NCBI GenBank assembly: GCA_017449785.1
Contig: JAFTFA010000192.1
Coordinates: 1-39,059, forward strand
Direction: 5' to 3'
Origin: Muribaculaceae bacterium
Lineage (GTDB): Bacteria; Bacteroidota; Bacteroidia; Bacteroidales; Muribaculaceae
Length of the DNA stretch: 39,059 bases
Shown here: positions 31,029 to 38,836 of the stretch, one piece after another
Layout: every line of letters begins with the position of its first letter
How positions within the stretch are numbered: the stretch's first letter is position 1
Made by a program: the position numbers and the translations under genes
The notes under the pieces: model-generated
Told to the model about the DNA's origin: nothing
The model's database searches: none
Seen by the model: the letters and a program-made list of their open reading frames with translations, nothing else

Positions 31029-32510
31029 ATGGGAACGTTAGAAATAGGAATTATCGCAGGCATCCTCATCCTGCTGTTACTGGTAGTATTGTTCACATGT
31101 TACGTCAAGGCTCCTCCCAGCACGGCCTATGTCATCTCGGGCATCAAGCGCGAACCGCGCATCCTGATCGGCGCCGGTGGCGTGAAAATCCCCATCTTTG
31201 AACGACTCGACAAGGTGTATCTGGGCCAGTTGACGGTCGATATCCGCACCGAGCGTAGCGTGCCCACCAACGACTTCATCAACGTCAATGTTGATGCCGT
31301 GGCCAAGGTAGCCGTCACCCCCACCCCCGATGGCGTGAGACTCGCCGCACGCAACTTCCTGAACATGGATCCGGCAACCATTTCGAGCCAATTGCAGGAC
31401 ACGTTACAGGGCAACCTGCGCGAGCTCATCGGCAGCCAGGGGCTCAAGGAACTGAACGTGGACCGCGACGGTTTCTCCAACCAGGTCATGGACAAGGCCG
31501 CTCCCGACATGGCCAAGCTGGGCATCTCGATTCTCGCCTTCAACGTGCAGAACATCACCGATGAACTGGGACTGATCGAGAACCTGGGTGCCGACAACAC
31601 CTGGACCATCCGCAAGAACGCCGCCATCACCAAGGCCCAGGCCGAAAAGGACATCGCCCAGGCCAAAGCCGAGAACGAGAAACTGGCCAACGATGCCACC
31701 GTGGCCTCGCAGACCGCCATTGCCGAACGCCAGAACGAATTGACCATCCGCCGCGCCGACCTCAAGCAGGAAGCCGACACACGCCAGGCCCAGGCCGATG
31801 CCGCCTACCGCATCCAGGAGCAGGAGCAGCAGAAGGTGCTCAACGAGAAAGAAGTTGATGCCCAGATTGCCCGCACCAAGAAAGAGCAGGACCTGACCAA
31901 CGAACAGATCAAGATCCGCGAGAACACCCTGCTGGCCGAGGTGAACAAGAGGGCTGATGCCGACCGCTACCAAAAGCAGATTGAGGCTGAGGCCGAGAAA
32001 TTCCAAGTGCAGAAGAACGCCGAGGCCGACCTGGAGAAACGCAAACGCGAGGCCGAGGCACAGCGCTATGAGGCCGAACAGGAAGCCGAGGCCATCCGTG
32101 CCAAGGCCGAAGCCCAGAAGTTTGCCATGTTGCAGGAGGCCGAGGGTATCAAGGCCCGCGGTGAAGCCGAGGCCTATGCCGTGCAGAAGAAAGGCGAGGC
32201 CGAAGCCCAGGCCATGGAGAAGAAAGCCGAGGCCTTCAAGAAATATAACGATGCTGCCGTGGCCCAGATGGTCATCGAGAAACTGCCCGAAATCACCCGC
32301 AACGTGGCCGAACAGGTAGCCACCATCCAGGGCGTGAACATCTATAGCACGGGCGGTGACAACGGAGCAGGCATCGGGACCATTACCGGCACACTGCCCA
32401 TCGTGCTCGCCCAGGTCAATGACACCGTCAAGAGTGCCGTCGGCGTGGATCTGGCCAGCATCGTCCGCAAGCACGAGGGCCCCAAGGACACCCCCGAGAG
32501 CAAGGAGTAA
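31029..32510 (+). CDS. Flotillin-like SPFH-domain membrane protein
   Basis: 493 aa. One membrane segment at residues 5-25 (IGIIAGILILLLLVVLF), then an SPFH/band-7 domain (about 30-200, with PPSTAYVISGIKREPRILIG and TDELGLIENLGA at its end), a long coiled coil of E-A-E-A and K-A-E repeats (about 200-415) and a C-terminal region. Flotillins organise membrane microdomains and oligomerise through the coiled coil. No NfeD-type partner is adjacent. The gene is monocistronic, ends at a strong hairpin (32556-32591) and is preceded by a sigma-54 promoter, which suggests control by a stress- or nutrient-responsive enhancer-binding protein. Confidence 0.92.
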   Translation: MGTLEIGIIAGILILLLLVVLFTCYVKAPPSTAYVISGIKREPRILIGAGGVKIPIFERLDKVYLGQLTVDIRTERSVPTNDFINVNVDAVAKVAVTPTPDGVRLAARNFLNMDPATISSQLQDTLQGNLRELIGSQGLKELNVDRDGFSNQVMDKAAPDMAKLGISILAFNVQNITDELGLIENLGADNTWTIRKNAAITKAQAEKDIAQAKAENEKLANDATVASQTAIAERQNELTIRRADLKQEADTRQAQADAAYRIQEQEQQKVLNEKEVDAQIARTKKEQDLTNEQIKIRENTLLAEVNKRADADRYQKQIEAEAEKFQVQKNAEADLEKRKREAEAQRYEAEQEAEAIRAKAEAQKFAMLQEAEGIKARGEAEAYAVQKKGEAEAQAMEKKAEAFKKYNDAAVAQMVIEKLPEITRNVAEQVATIQGVNIYSTGGDNGAGIGTITGTLPIVLAQVNDTVKSAVGVDLASIVRKHEGPKDTPESKE

Positions 32511-32555
32511 CCGCGGCCGCCGGCTAGACTGCCACCCTACTCCATCATCATGAAA

Positions 32556-32591
32556 CAGGCTGGAAGCACCCTCGATTGTGCTTCCAGCCTG
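32556..32591. terminator. Bidirectional terminator between flotillin-like and DPP genes
   Basis: CAGGCTGGAAGCAC (32556-32569) pairs perfectly with GTGCTTCCAGCCTG (32578-32591) across an 8-nt loop, followed on the plus strand by CTTTGTT and on the minus strand by TTTC. Both genes converge on it. Confidence 0.8.
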
Positions 32592-32616
32592 CTTTGTTGC
32601 CTCAACTGACGTATCT

Positions 32617-34794
32617 TTACTTCAGGTAATCGTCAAAGTAGCGGGTGATGCGCTCGTGCAGATGCACGCTCTGGTGGCCCATCATGTTGTGGCCCTGGCC
32701 AGGATAGACATAGAAGTCGGGCTGCGTGCCGGCAGCGATACAGGCCTTCAAGAAGCTATAGGCATGTTGCGGCACGACGGTGGGGTCGTTCAGGCCGATG
32801 ATGATCTGCAGGCGGCCCTTCAGGTCCTTGGCCTTGTGGATGAGGCTGGTCTTGGCATAACCCTCGGGATTGCTCTGCGGGGTATCCATGTAGCGCTCGC
32901 CGTACATCACCTCATACCACTTCCAGTCGATGACGGGGCCACCGGCCACGCCCACCTTGAAGACGTCGGGATAGTTGGTCATCAGGCTGATGGTCATGAA
33001 GCCGCCGAAGCTCCAGCCGTGGACGCCCAGGCGCGCAGTATCGACATAGTTGAGCGTGCGCAGGAAGTCCACACCGCACATCTGATCCTGCATCTCGACT
33101 TGGCCCAACTGGCGAAAGGTGGCCTGCTCGAAGTCACGCCCGCGGTTCTCGCTGCCACGGTTGTCGAGGATGAACAACAGGTAGCCACGCTGTGCCATGT
33201 AGGTTTCCCAGCTGCGGCTGGAATAATGCCAGCGGGCATCGACGTTATGGGCATGAGGGCCGCCATACACATAGACGACCGTGGGATACTTCTTGGCCGG
33301 GTCAAAGTCGATGGGCATCACCATGCGGTAATACAGGTCGGTGGTGCCGTCGGCGGCCTTGATGGAACCGCAACGGTACTCGGGCACAGCGTAGCCCTGC
33401 CAGGGATCGGGAGCGGTGAAGTAGCGATACCGCTTGTTGCTACGGGTGTCAACGATGGCGATATTGCGGGGCACATCGGGCTCCTGGTAACTGTCAATCA
33501 GGTAACGGCCACTGGCGCTCAAGCGGCCGCTGTGCCAGCCGCGGCCGCCCTCATCGACGCGCACCATCTCGCCGGTAGCGACATCCACGCGATAGAGGTT
33601 TTGCTGGATGGGGCTGTCGGCATTGGCACTGAAGAGAATGGACTTGCGCTCGGTATCAAAACCGATCATGTCCATCACTACCCACTCGCCGCGGGTGAGC
33701 TGTTTCACCTGCTTGCCGTTGATGTCATAGAGGTAGAGGTGGTCATAACCGTCCTTCTCGCTGCGCAGCACAAACTGCTCCTTGTTCCAGGGCAGGAAGG
33801 CGATGGGATTCTCGGGCTCGACATACTTGGGATGCTCCTCGTGGTAGATCGACTTGATGCGGTTGCCCGTGACGGCGTCATAGGCCACCAGATCGACCAC
33901 ATTCTGGTCGCGGTTGCCCTCCATCACATAGACGATGTCGCCATCGGGGTTCCAACTGATGTTGGAGAAATAGCGGTCGGTGGGATCGCCGGCCTTGAGA
34001 TAGACGGTATCACCCGTAGCCACATCCAGAACGCCGACGGTCACCAGATGGGAAGTCTGGCCCGCCATGGGGTACTTCTCGGGGGCGGGCGTGGCGATCA
34101 CTTGGGTGCTGTCATCAATCTCGGGCACCGTGATCAGGGGATAATCGCCCACCATGGTCTGGTCCATACGGTAGAAGGCCAAGCGGCTACCCTGCGGATT
34201 CCAGAACAGGCCGCCCTCGATGCCAAACTCGTTGCGGTGCACGCTCTGGCCGTAGACCAGGTCGCGCGAACCGTCACTGGTCACCTGGCGTGTATTGCCC
34301 GCGCCATCGATGACATAGAGGTTATCGTTCTTGACATAGGCAGTGCTGCGGCTTGGCAGGCACCACTCGAGAGCCTGGACATTCCTGTCCACAGGCTGGT
34401 GCCACACGATCTTGCCGTTCTTGAAGTTGACAAGCAAGCGCTCGCTCCGGCTCCATGCCATGACCACAGGCTGGTCGGCATAGGGGAAGGACTGAACGTT
34501 ATAAATCTTAGCCGTGTCAACGGTCAGGCCGGCCTTCTTGTTGAGTTTCTCGAGCGTAAACAGCACTTTCTCCTTGCCATTGGTCACGTTCACCGTCCAG
34601 CACGTGTCACTCGACAGGCGTACCAGCTGGTCGCCCCACCAGGTGAGGGAACGGTTCTTGGGAATCATGTTACGGTAATTCTTGCCGCCGAAGTTCAGGT
34701 CCTCGAGCGTGAACTGCTGTTGTTGCGCCGCCAGGGGCCATGCCAGCAGTGTCATGAGCATGAGCATCATGGCTTGTCTTCTTGCTGTTCTCAT
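32617..34794 (-). CDS. Dipeptidyl peptidase IV-type serine peptidase (family S9B), exported
   Basis: 725 aa. A signal peptide ends near LLAWPLAAQQ (about residues 14-24). The central part is the eight-bladed propeller typical of DPP-IV. The C-terminal alpha/beta hydrolase has the nucleophile Ser595 in GWSFGGFM, Asp670 in GLNDPTVVP and His702 in GQGHNMMG; YVYGGPHAHN is the oxyanion segment. The enzyme removes X-Pro or X-Ala dipeptides from peptides in the periplasm or outside. In this region it probably feeds amino acids, including lysine, to the cell. The start at 34794 is followed by several further Met codons; the one at 34770 (MMLMLM) is also possible. Confidence 0.93.
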   Translation of the reverse strand: MRTARRQAMMLMLMTLLAWPLAAQQQQFTLEDLNFGGKNYRNMIPKNRSLTWWGDQLVRLSSDTCWTVNVTNGKEKVLFTLEKLNKKAGLTVDTAKIYNVQSFPYADQPVVMAWSRSERLLVNFKNGKIVWHQPVDRNVQALEWCLPSRSTAYVKNDNLYVIDGAGNTRQVTSDGSRDLVYGQSVHRNEFGIEGGLFWNPQGSRLAFYRMDQTMVGDYPLITVPEIDDSTQVIATPAPEKYPMAGQTSHLVTVGVLDVATGDTVYLKAGDPTDRYFSNISWNPDGDIVYVMEGNRDQNVVDLVAYDAVTGNRIKSIYHEEHPKYVEPENPIAFLPWNKEQFVLRSEKDGYDHLYLYDINGKQVKQLTRGEWVVMDMIGFDTERKSILFSANADSPIQQNLYRVDVATGEMVRVDEGGRGWHSGRLSASGRYLIDSYQEPDVPRNIAIVDTRSNKRYRYFTAPDPWQGYAVPEYRCGSIKAADGTTDLYYRMVMPIDFDPAKKYPTVVYVYGGPHAHNVDARWHYSSRSWETYMAQRGYLLFILDNRGSENRGRDFEQATFRQLGQVEMQDQMCGVDFLRTLNYVDTARLGVHGWSFGGFMTISLMTNYPDVFKVGVAGGPVIDWKWYEVMYGERYMDTPQSNPEGYAKTSLIHKAKDLKGRLQIIIGLNDPTVVPQHAYSFLKACIAAGTQPDFYVYPGQGHNMMGHQSVHLHERITRYFDDYLK

Positions 34795-34826
34795 TGTTGT
34801 CAGGTTTATTAGTTGATATTTTGATG

Positions 34827-34860
34827 CAAATTTACGTCATTATTCTGAATTCTGAACAAA
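34827..34860 (-). promoter_or_regulatory. Promoter of the dipeptidyl peptidase gene
   Basis: The minus strand has TAAATTTG at 34834-34827 with TTTG at 34860-34857, 22 bp apart (optimum 19-21). It faces the promoter of the lipoprotein gene, whose -33 region overlaps the -33 box here. Confidence 0.55.
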
Positions 34861-34875
34861 AGTTTTGTAACTTTG
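34844..34875 (+). promoter_or_regulatory. Promoter of the DUF4369-type lipoprotein gene
   Basis: TAACTTTG at 34868-34875 is a full match to the -7 box, and TCTG at 34844-34847 a near match to the -33 box, 20 bp apart. The predicted transcription start (about 34881) coincides with the ATG, implying a leaderless or nearly leaderless mRNA. Confidence 0.6.
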
Positions 34876-34880
34876 CGACC

Positions 34881-35516
34881 ATGATGAGGAAGATGATACC
34901 GACACTGATGCTGCTGGCAGGCCTGTGCCTCGCCATGTTGACAGGCTGCGACAACCACCGCGACGGGGGACCGACGGACTATACCGTGACTTGCACCCTC
35001 GACGAGAAAGTGCAACACGACAGCGCCACGCTGCTCGTGCTGGAAGATGAATATGGCAAACTGCGGGTGTGTGGCTCGGCTCGTGCCCAGGACGGGACAT
35101 TCACCTTCAAGGGACAGACGTCGGGCAGCAAGGTAGCCCTCCTACGCTGGGACAACGACACGATACATCCGTTCCACTTTGTACTCGAGCCCGGAAACAT
35201 CCGCTTGACCATCCAGGCCGGCACATGGAGCGTCGCCGGCAGCGACATCAATGCCGATTACCTGCACTTCATCAACGAGCGCAACCGCATCCTCAACAAG
35301 CGCGTCTCCACCTGGCAGGAATACCTCAAAGCCGCAGCCGCCTCGTCGCTGACCCGCGAGAAGGAACTGCGCATGGTGCAACAGGACAGCCTGCTCCACG
35401 ACTCGTTGCAACGCATCACGGTGGACCGCATCAACCGCGGCGATGCTGTCAGCCGCATCATCCGTGAACGTTTTGCCGGTCAGCTCGACCAGGAGCACAT
35501 GCGCAAGCTCAAGTAA
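34881..35516 (+). CDS. Lipoprotein with DUF4369-like domain
   Basis: 211 aa. Signal peptide with lipobox LTGC (Cys23), so the protein should be lipid-anchored in the envelope. The mature part resembles the DUF4369 domain that precedes thioredoxin-like domains in Bacteroidetes: TCTLDEKVQHDSATLLVLED, DGTFTFKGQTSG and FVLEPGNIRLTI. The thioredoxin domain is missing; a helical, basic tail (about 135-211) replaces it. The start at 34881 or 34893 is uncertain, because the promoter runs up to the ATG. Confidence 0.8.
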   Translation: MMRKMIPTLMLLAGLCLAMLTGCDNHRDGGPTDYTVTCTLDEKVQHDSATLLVLEDEYGKLRVCGSARAQDGTFTFKGQTSGSKVALLRWDNDTIHPFHFVLEPGNIRLTIQAGTWSVAGSDINADYLHFINERNRILNKRVSTWQEYLKAAAASSLTREKELRMVQQDSLLHDSLQRITVDRINRGDAVSRIIRERFAGQLDQEHMRKLK

Positions 35517-35527
35517 ACATGTCGTTG

Positions 35528-36346
35528 TCAGAAGATACGGCCTGCAAGCCGGACCGATAACACTGGATAACACTTCACCCTATCAATCGACCTCAAGAGG
35601 CCGCCGTCCTCACCCCTGGCGCCATCGGCCGTTATTTCCTCGCCATTCACCCCATTATAGACTCGTGGCTTGCCCGATAGCTGCACTCCCACATCAATCT
35701 GGCAATTCAGCCGGGAGTGCGGCACAGCACGACCATAGCCGATGCCCAGATAAGGCCTCACTTTCCTCACCTTGACTTGAGCGCGGGCATTACCGTTATC
35801 GTCGGGCATGATATTGTAATCGCCCATTTTGGCAGCCACTTGGCCATAGCTGAGCGGAATCATGGCAAACATGCCACGACGGGCATTCAGGTCGGCGACT
35901 TTTTTCAACATTTCGTTTTCACCACTGACGACGTCAACCACATCATCATCGCCCGCAATATAGGCACCGACGGTCACATGGAAGGCAAGCCTGGGCAGGG
36001 GGTATATATCCAGCAAGGCATGGCCCGTGGTGTTGTGCAATGTCCCTTCCACCTCGACCTTGCGCTCCCGTAGCGGCGAGAGATCGATGCCGATTTCCTG
36101 CGTCTGGTTGATCAGATTCAATGAGAGTTCAGTAGAATACTTGAAGTGGGGCATCAGGTCAATACCGCCCCGGATGCCGACATAGTCGGTGACCATCGTT
36201 CCGGCATCAATGGTGACGCCGGTTGTGCCAACGCCTGCAGACAAACTATAGTGGCGCAAGATGTTGCTTTCCTGCCCCCATAGTGTCGCAGCGCCGAGTG
36301 CCAACGCCACGATATACAATATCATCCTTGCCATCATATCCTTCAT
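35528..36346 (-). CDS. Outer-membrane beta-barrel-like protein, exported
   Basis: 272 aa from MKDMMARMILYIV. A signal peptide ends near AATLWGQ (residue about 25). The mature chain shows alternating hydrophobic strands (HYSLSAGVGTTGVTIDAG, LAFHVTVGAYIAG, VRPYLGIGYGRAV) and ends with an aromatic residue in VRLAGRIF, as barrels recognised by the BAM machinery do. A longer frame exists from 36376, but the -7 box at 36362-36369 lies inside it, so 36346 is the start. The gene is preceded by the OmpA terminator and converges with the lipoprotein gene. No specific substrate can be inferred. Confidence 0.8.
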   Translation of the reverse strand: MKDMMARMILYIVALALGAATLWGQESNILRHYSLSAGVGTTGVTIDAGTMVTDYVGIRGGIDLMPHFKYSTELSLNLINQTQEIGIDLSPLRERKVEVEGTLHNTTGHALLDIYPLPRLAFHVTVGAYIAGDDDVVDVVSGENEMLKKVADLNARRGMFAMIPLSYGQVAAKMGDYNIMPDDNGNARAQVKVRKVRPYLGIGYGRAVPHSRLNCQIDVGVQLSGKPRVYNGVNGEEITADGARGEDGGLLRSIDRVKCYPVLSVRLAGRIF

Positions 36347-36361
36347 CCAGTAAAGATGTCG

Positions 36362-36393
36362 CAAAGATAGAACCAAAAAACGACATAGGCAAA
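36362..36393 (-). promoter_or_regulatory. Promoter of the beta-barrel gene
   Basis: On the minus strand TATCTTTG (36369-36362) and TTTG (36393-36390) are 20 bp apart, a consensus pair. The TTTG is formed by the last three bases of the OmpA terminator T-tract and the following G. Confidence 0.75.
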
Positions 36394-36428
36394 AAAATCT
36401 CCCCGCCGACCCATGGTCAACGAGGAGA
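36391..36428 (-). terminator. Intrinsic terminator of the OmpA gene
   Basis: On the minus strand TCTCC pairs with GGAGA (36424-36428 and 36398-36402) and inner GACC pairs with GGTC (36415-36418 and 36409-36412), followed by seven T (36391-36397). It overlaps the promoter of the next gene. Confidence 0.75.
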
Positions 36429-36478
36429 AATTTAGGTTTTAATAACCGTTGATTCGATTAAAACTAATCTCTCAAGAA

Positions 36479-37726
36479 TTACTTCTTAACGATGAGTTCG
36501 CAGATCGAAACGCGGTTCCAGCTGAGCTCCTGGAACATGTCGGTGGTGCCACAGCCCTTAGCAGTGATGCGGTTAGCATCAATCTTGTACTTGTTGATGA
36601 GCATGTTCTTAACAGCCTCGGCACGGCCATTAGCCAGACGTACGTTGTTGTCGGCGGGACCCTCTACAGAAGCATAACCCTTGATGTCAACAGTAGCGGT
36701 GGGGTTGTTCTTCAGGTACATGGCAACGCGCTCAACATTGGGCTGCTGGTCAGCGGTGATGTTGGTCTTGTTAACCTTGAAGTGAACGAGAACGTTCATC
36801 ATAGCACTCTCCCTGTCGATGTACTTGGTCTTGTCAACCTCAGCGGGCTTAGCCTTGCGGGCAGCATCCAGGTCGCGCTGGAGCTGAGCGTTGCGAGCGT
36901 TAGCGGCGTCGAGGTCACCCTGCAGACCATTGAGCTGGTTGCGCAGGCCGTTGATCTGACCGTTCAGAGCGTCGATGTCATCCTGGCTGTACTTGTAGGG
37001 GCAGAAAGTGATGTAACGCTCGCCGTTGCTACCCTTGAAGTGGTAGGTGATACCAGCCTCAAGCTCTACAGCAGCGTGGTTAGCGTTCATCTTGCTCAGG
37101 TCAGCGTGCGGGCCGTCGATGGTGCGAGCAGGCAGGTTGTTGCGGAAGGCCTGCATGATGTCACCGTTCATGTCCCAAACCACTGCGGGCTTCAGACTGA
37201 AGGTCCAAGCACGGTTCTCACCGAAGTTGAAGTTCAGGTTAGCACCAGCCTTGGTGTACCAGCTGTCATAGTCGTTGCCATAAACGTTGGCCGACTCAGT
37301 AGCGCGGTGGAAGGCGTGCAACCAACCGGCACCGAATACGCCCTCGAGCTCAAATACGCGAGGTTTGCCCTTGTAACCACCGAAGAGGTTGCTCAGGTTT
37401 ACGGTACCAAACATACCAGCCATCGTGTGGTCGATGATGTTCGGGCTCTTAGGTCCCCAGTAGTTGGGCTCCTTGGTCCAGCTGGTGGTGTTGATGGTAG
37501 CCTCACCCTCAACGCCCAGACCGAAGACCGGAGTCAGCTGCTTCTTGATCTCCAAACCGAAGATGCCACGAGCGCTGGGCCAGAAAGCATAACCCTGGAA
37601 GGGCATGATAGCACCACCCTTCAAGGTTACAGACATGTTGTCAAAGAACTTGTTCGGCTCCAGAGACTGTGCCTGTGAAGCGAATACGCCCGTCAGAAGG
37701 GCTAAAGTCAAGATAATCTTTTTCAT
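36479..37726 (-). CDS. OmpA-family porin
   Basis: 415 aa. Signal peptide to about residue 20 (LLTGVFASQAQ); a beta-barrel region of about 215 residues with repeated aromatic strands (GIFGLEIKKQLTPVFGLGVE, AWTFSLKPAVVWDM); a short heptad coiled coil at about 248-300 (LNGQINGLRNQLNGLQGDL); and a C-terminal peptidoglycan-binding OmpA domain (about 310-415) with ATVDIKGYASVEGPADNN and LANGRAEAVKNML. The domain ties the outer membrane to the cell wall. The gene has an excellent promoter and its own terminator, consistent with high expression of the major OMP of Bacteroidales. Confidence 0.95.
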   Translation of the reverse strand: MKKIILTLALLTGVFASQAQSLEPNKFFDNMSVTLKGGAIMPFQGYAFWPSARGIFGLEIKKQLTPVFGLGVEGEATINTTSWTKEPNYWGPKSPNIIDHTMAGMFGTVNLSNLFGGYKGKPRVFELEGVFGAGWLHAFHRATESANVYGNDYDSWYTKAGANLNFNFGENRAWTFSLKPAVVWDMNGDIMQAFRNNLPARTIDGPHADLSKMNANHAAVELEAGITYHFKGSNGERYITFCPYKYSQDDIDALNGQINGLRNQLNGLQGDLDAANARNAQLQRDLDAARKAKPAEVDKTKYIDRESAMMNVLVHFKVNKTNITADQQPNVERVAMYLKNNPTATVDIKGYASVEGPADNNVRLANGRAEAVKNMLINKYKIDANRITAKGCGTTDMFQELSWNRVSICELIVKK

Positions 37727-37791
37727 AATAAAAAACTATTTAAACACTATTTATTAATTAATTGTTCGTTATCTTAGCTGATATCATTCGG

Positions 37792-37823
37792 CAAAAGTAA
37801 TATAATTTTCTCACACAGCCAAA
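37792..37823 (-). promoter_or_regulatory. Promoter of the OmpA gene
   Basis: Minus strand TACTTTTG (37799-37792) and TTTG (37823-37820) are 20 bp apart, a perfect Bacteroidetes promoter. The leader to the ATG at 37726 would be about 60 nt and AT-rich. Confidence 0.85.
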
Positions 37824-37854
37824 ATTTAACATTCATTAAGAACAAAAATTGAGT

Positions 37855-37879
37855 AAAAACGGCACTTCTGAGCGTTTTT
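37855..37879. terminator. Possible terminator after the dockerin-repeat gene
   Basis: AAAAACG (37855-37861) pairs with CGTTTTT (37873-37879) around an 11-nt loop. It lies 145 bp past the stop of the 38025 gene. The stem is AT-rich, so it is a weak candidate. Confidence 0.35.
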
Positions 37880-38024
37880 TCAATGTTTTCGTTATCAATT
37901 AATGCCATTTTCTGGCGAATTGGCAAGAAATCAAGCAAAGATATTTCAAATAATTGAAATCTGCAAAATTTTCACCGATTTTTATCGACTGGCATGGCTT
38001 TTTTCGTCAATGGGCCATTTGGAG

Positions 38025-38705
38025 CTAGCCGACAATCACGTCTATCACCTCATTGATATCGGCAAGACTCACCTCGCCGTCACGATTGACATCGGCCCGC
38101 TGCATGATAGCGTCATCACTTGTACCGGCAGCCAGAATAATGTCGATGATGGCATTGACATCGGCCACGCTCACCTCGTTGTCAAGGTTCACGTCACCGT
38201 ACATGCTGCTGACCATGTCGATCTGGCGCACGGCACCACAACTGTTGACATCGGCCCGCCACGAGGCAAAACGCAATCGCGCACCATTGATCACGCGAGG
38301 CACCCTGATGGACAGCAGCACATGGTTGATGCTCTTGGTCACGCTGGTGGGTGTGAACGTCACCGAATCGACCGCTGTCCCGGCCTCATCGAGCAAGGCA
38401 GCAGTGAGTGCCACTTTGCTGGCGACAAACTGCTCGCTCTTCCACTGGTCGAGAATCCAGGTCACATCCATCTCCAGCGTCTGCCCCTTCTTGCAGTCAA
38501 ACTGTGGCGAGGTCAGCAAGAAGTCCTGGCCGGTCGATGTCTTGTAGAGCACAATCTTGTTGCCCAAGATGTTGCCCTGATTGAGCAGATAGAAGGGGTT
38601 ATTATAAATCCACCCCTCGAAGTTACGGGACGAGAACTGGGGCACCTGGGCTACTGCCATGGCGGCCATCCAGCCGAACAGGAATACCAAAACGCATTTT
38701 TTCAT
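38025..38705 (-). CDS. Secreted protein with C-terminal dockerin type I repeats
   Basis: 226 aa from MKKCVLVFLFGWMAAMA; signal peptide ends near AMAVAQ. A beta-rich central domain of unknown function (about 25-165) is followed by two dockerin repeats, GDVNLDNEVSVADVNAIID and ADVNRDGEVSLADINEVID, each with the calcium-binding D-x-N/D-x-D-G pattern followed by a helix. The protein ends directly after the second repeat. In clostridia, dockerins attach to cohesins, but Bacteroidales often carry them without cellulosomes, and their role there is unclear. A start at 38717 would add four residues (MIIV); the typical signal peptide favours 38705. Confidence 0.85.
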   Translation of the reverse strand: MKKCVLVFLFGWMAAMAVAQVPQFSSRNFEGWIYNNPFYLLNQGNILGNKIVLYKTSTGQDFLLTSPQFDCKKGQTLEMDVTWILDQWKSEQFVASKVALTAALLDEAGTAVDSVTFTPTSVTKSINHVLLSIRVPRVINGARLRFASWRADVNSCGAVRQIDMVSSMYGDVNLDNEVSVADVNAIIDIILAAGTSDDAIMQRADVNRDGEVSLADINEVIDVIVG

Positions 38706-38737
38706 GACGATGATCATTGAGGTTGATTCAGTGTCTG

Positions 38738-38768
38738 CAAAGGTAATATATACTTTCCAGTCAACAAA
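38738..38768 (-). promoter_or_regulatory. Promoter of the dockerin-repeat gene
   Basis: On the minus strand TACCTTTG (38745-38738) and TTTG (38768-38765) are 19 bp apart, a consensus pair. The TTTG overlaps the T-tract of the terminator of the preceding gene. Confidence 0.8.
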
Positions 38769-38801
38769 AAGTAGAGGCGCAAAATCTCATGCGCCTCCAC
38801 A
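38766..38801 (-). terminator. Intrinsic terminator of the gene at the window end
   Basis: On the minus strand GTGGAGGCGCA pairs with TGCGCCTCTAC (one G-T pair), followed by TTTTT (38770-38766). Confidence 0.75.
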
Positions 38802-38836
38802 ATTCCTTCTGTTATCAGCCGATAGCTGAATACCAA

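Noticed and set aside
32578-34812. 744-codon plus-strand frame opposite the dipeptidyl peptidase gene
   Set aside because: The minus strand encodes a complete S9B peptidase with signal peptide and catalytic triad; the plus frame is a GC-driven antisense shadow rich in H, V and L.
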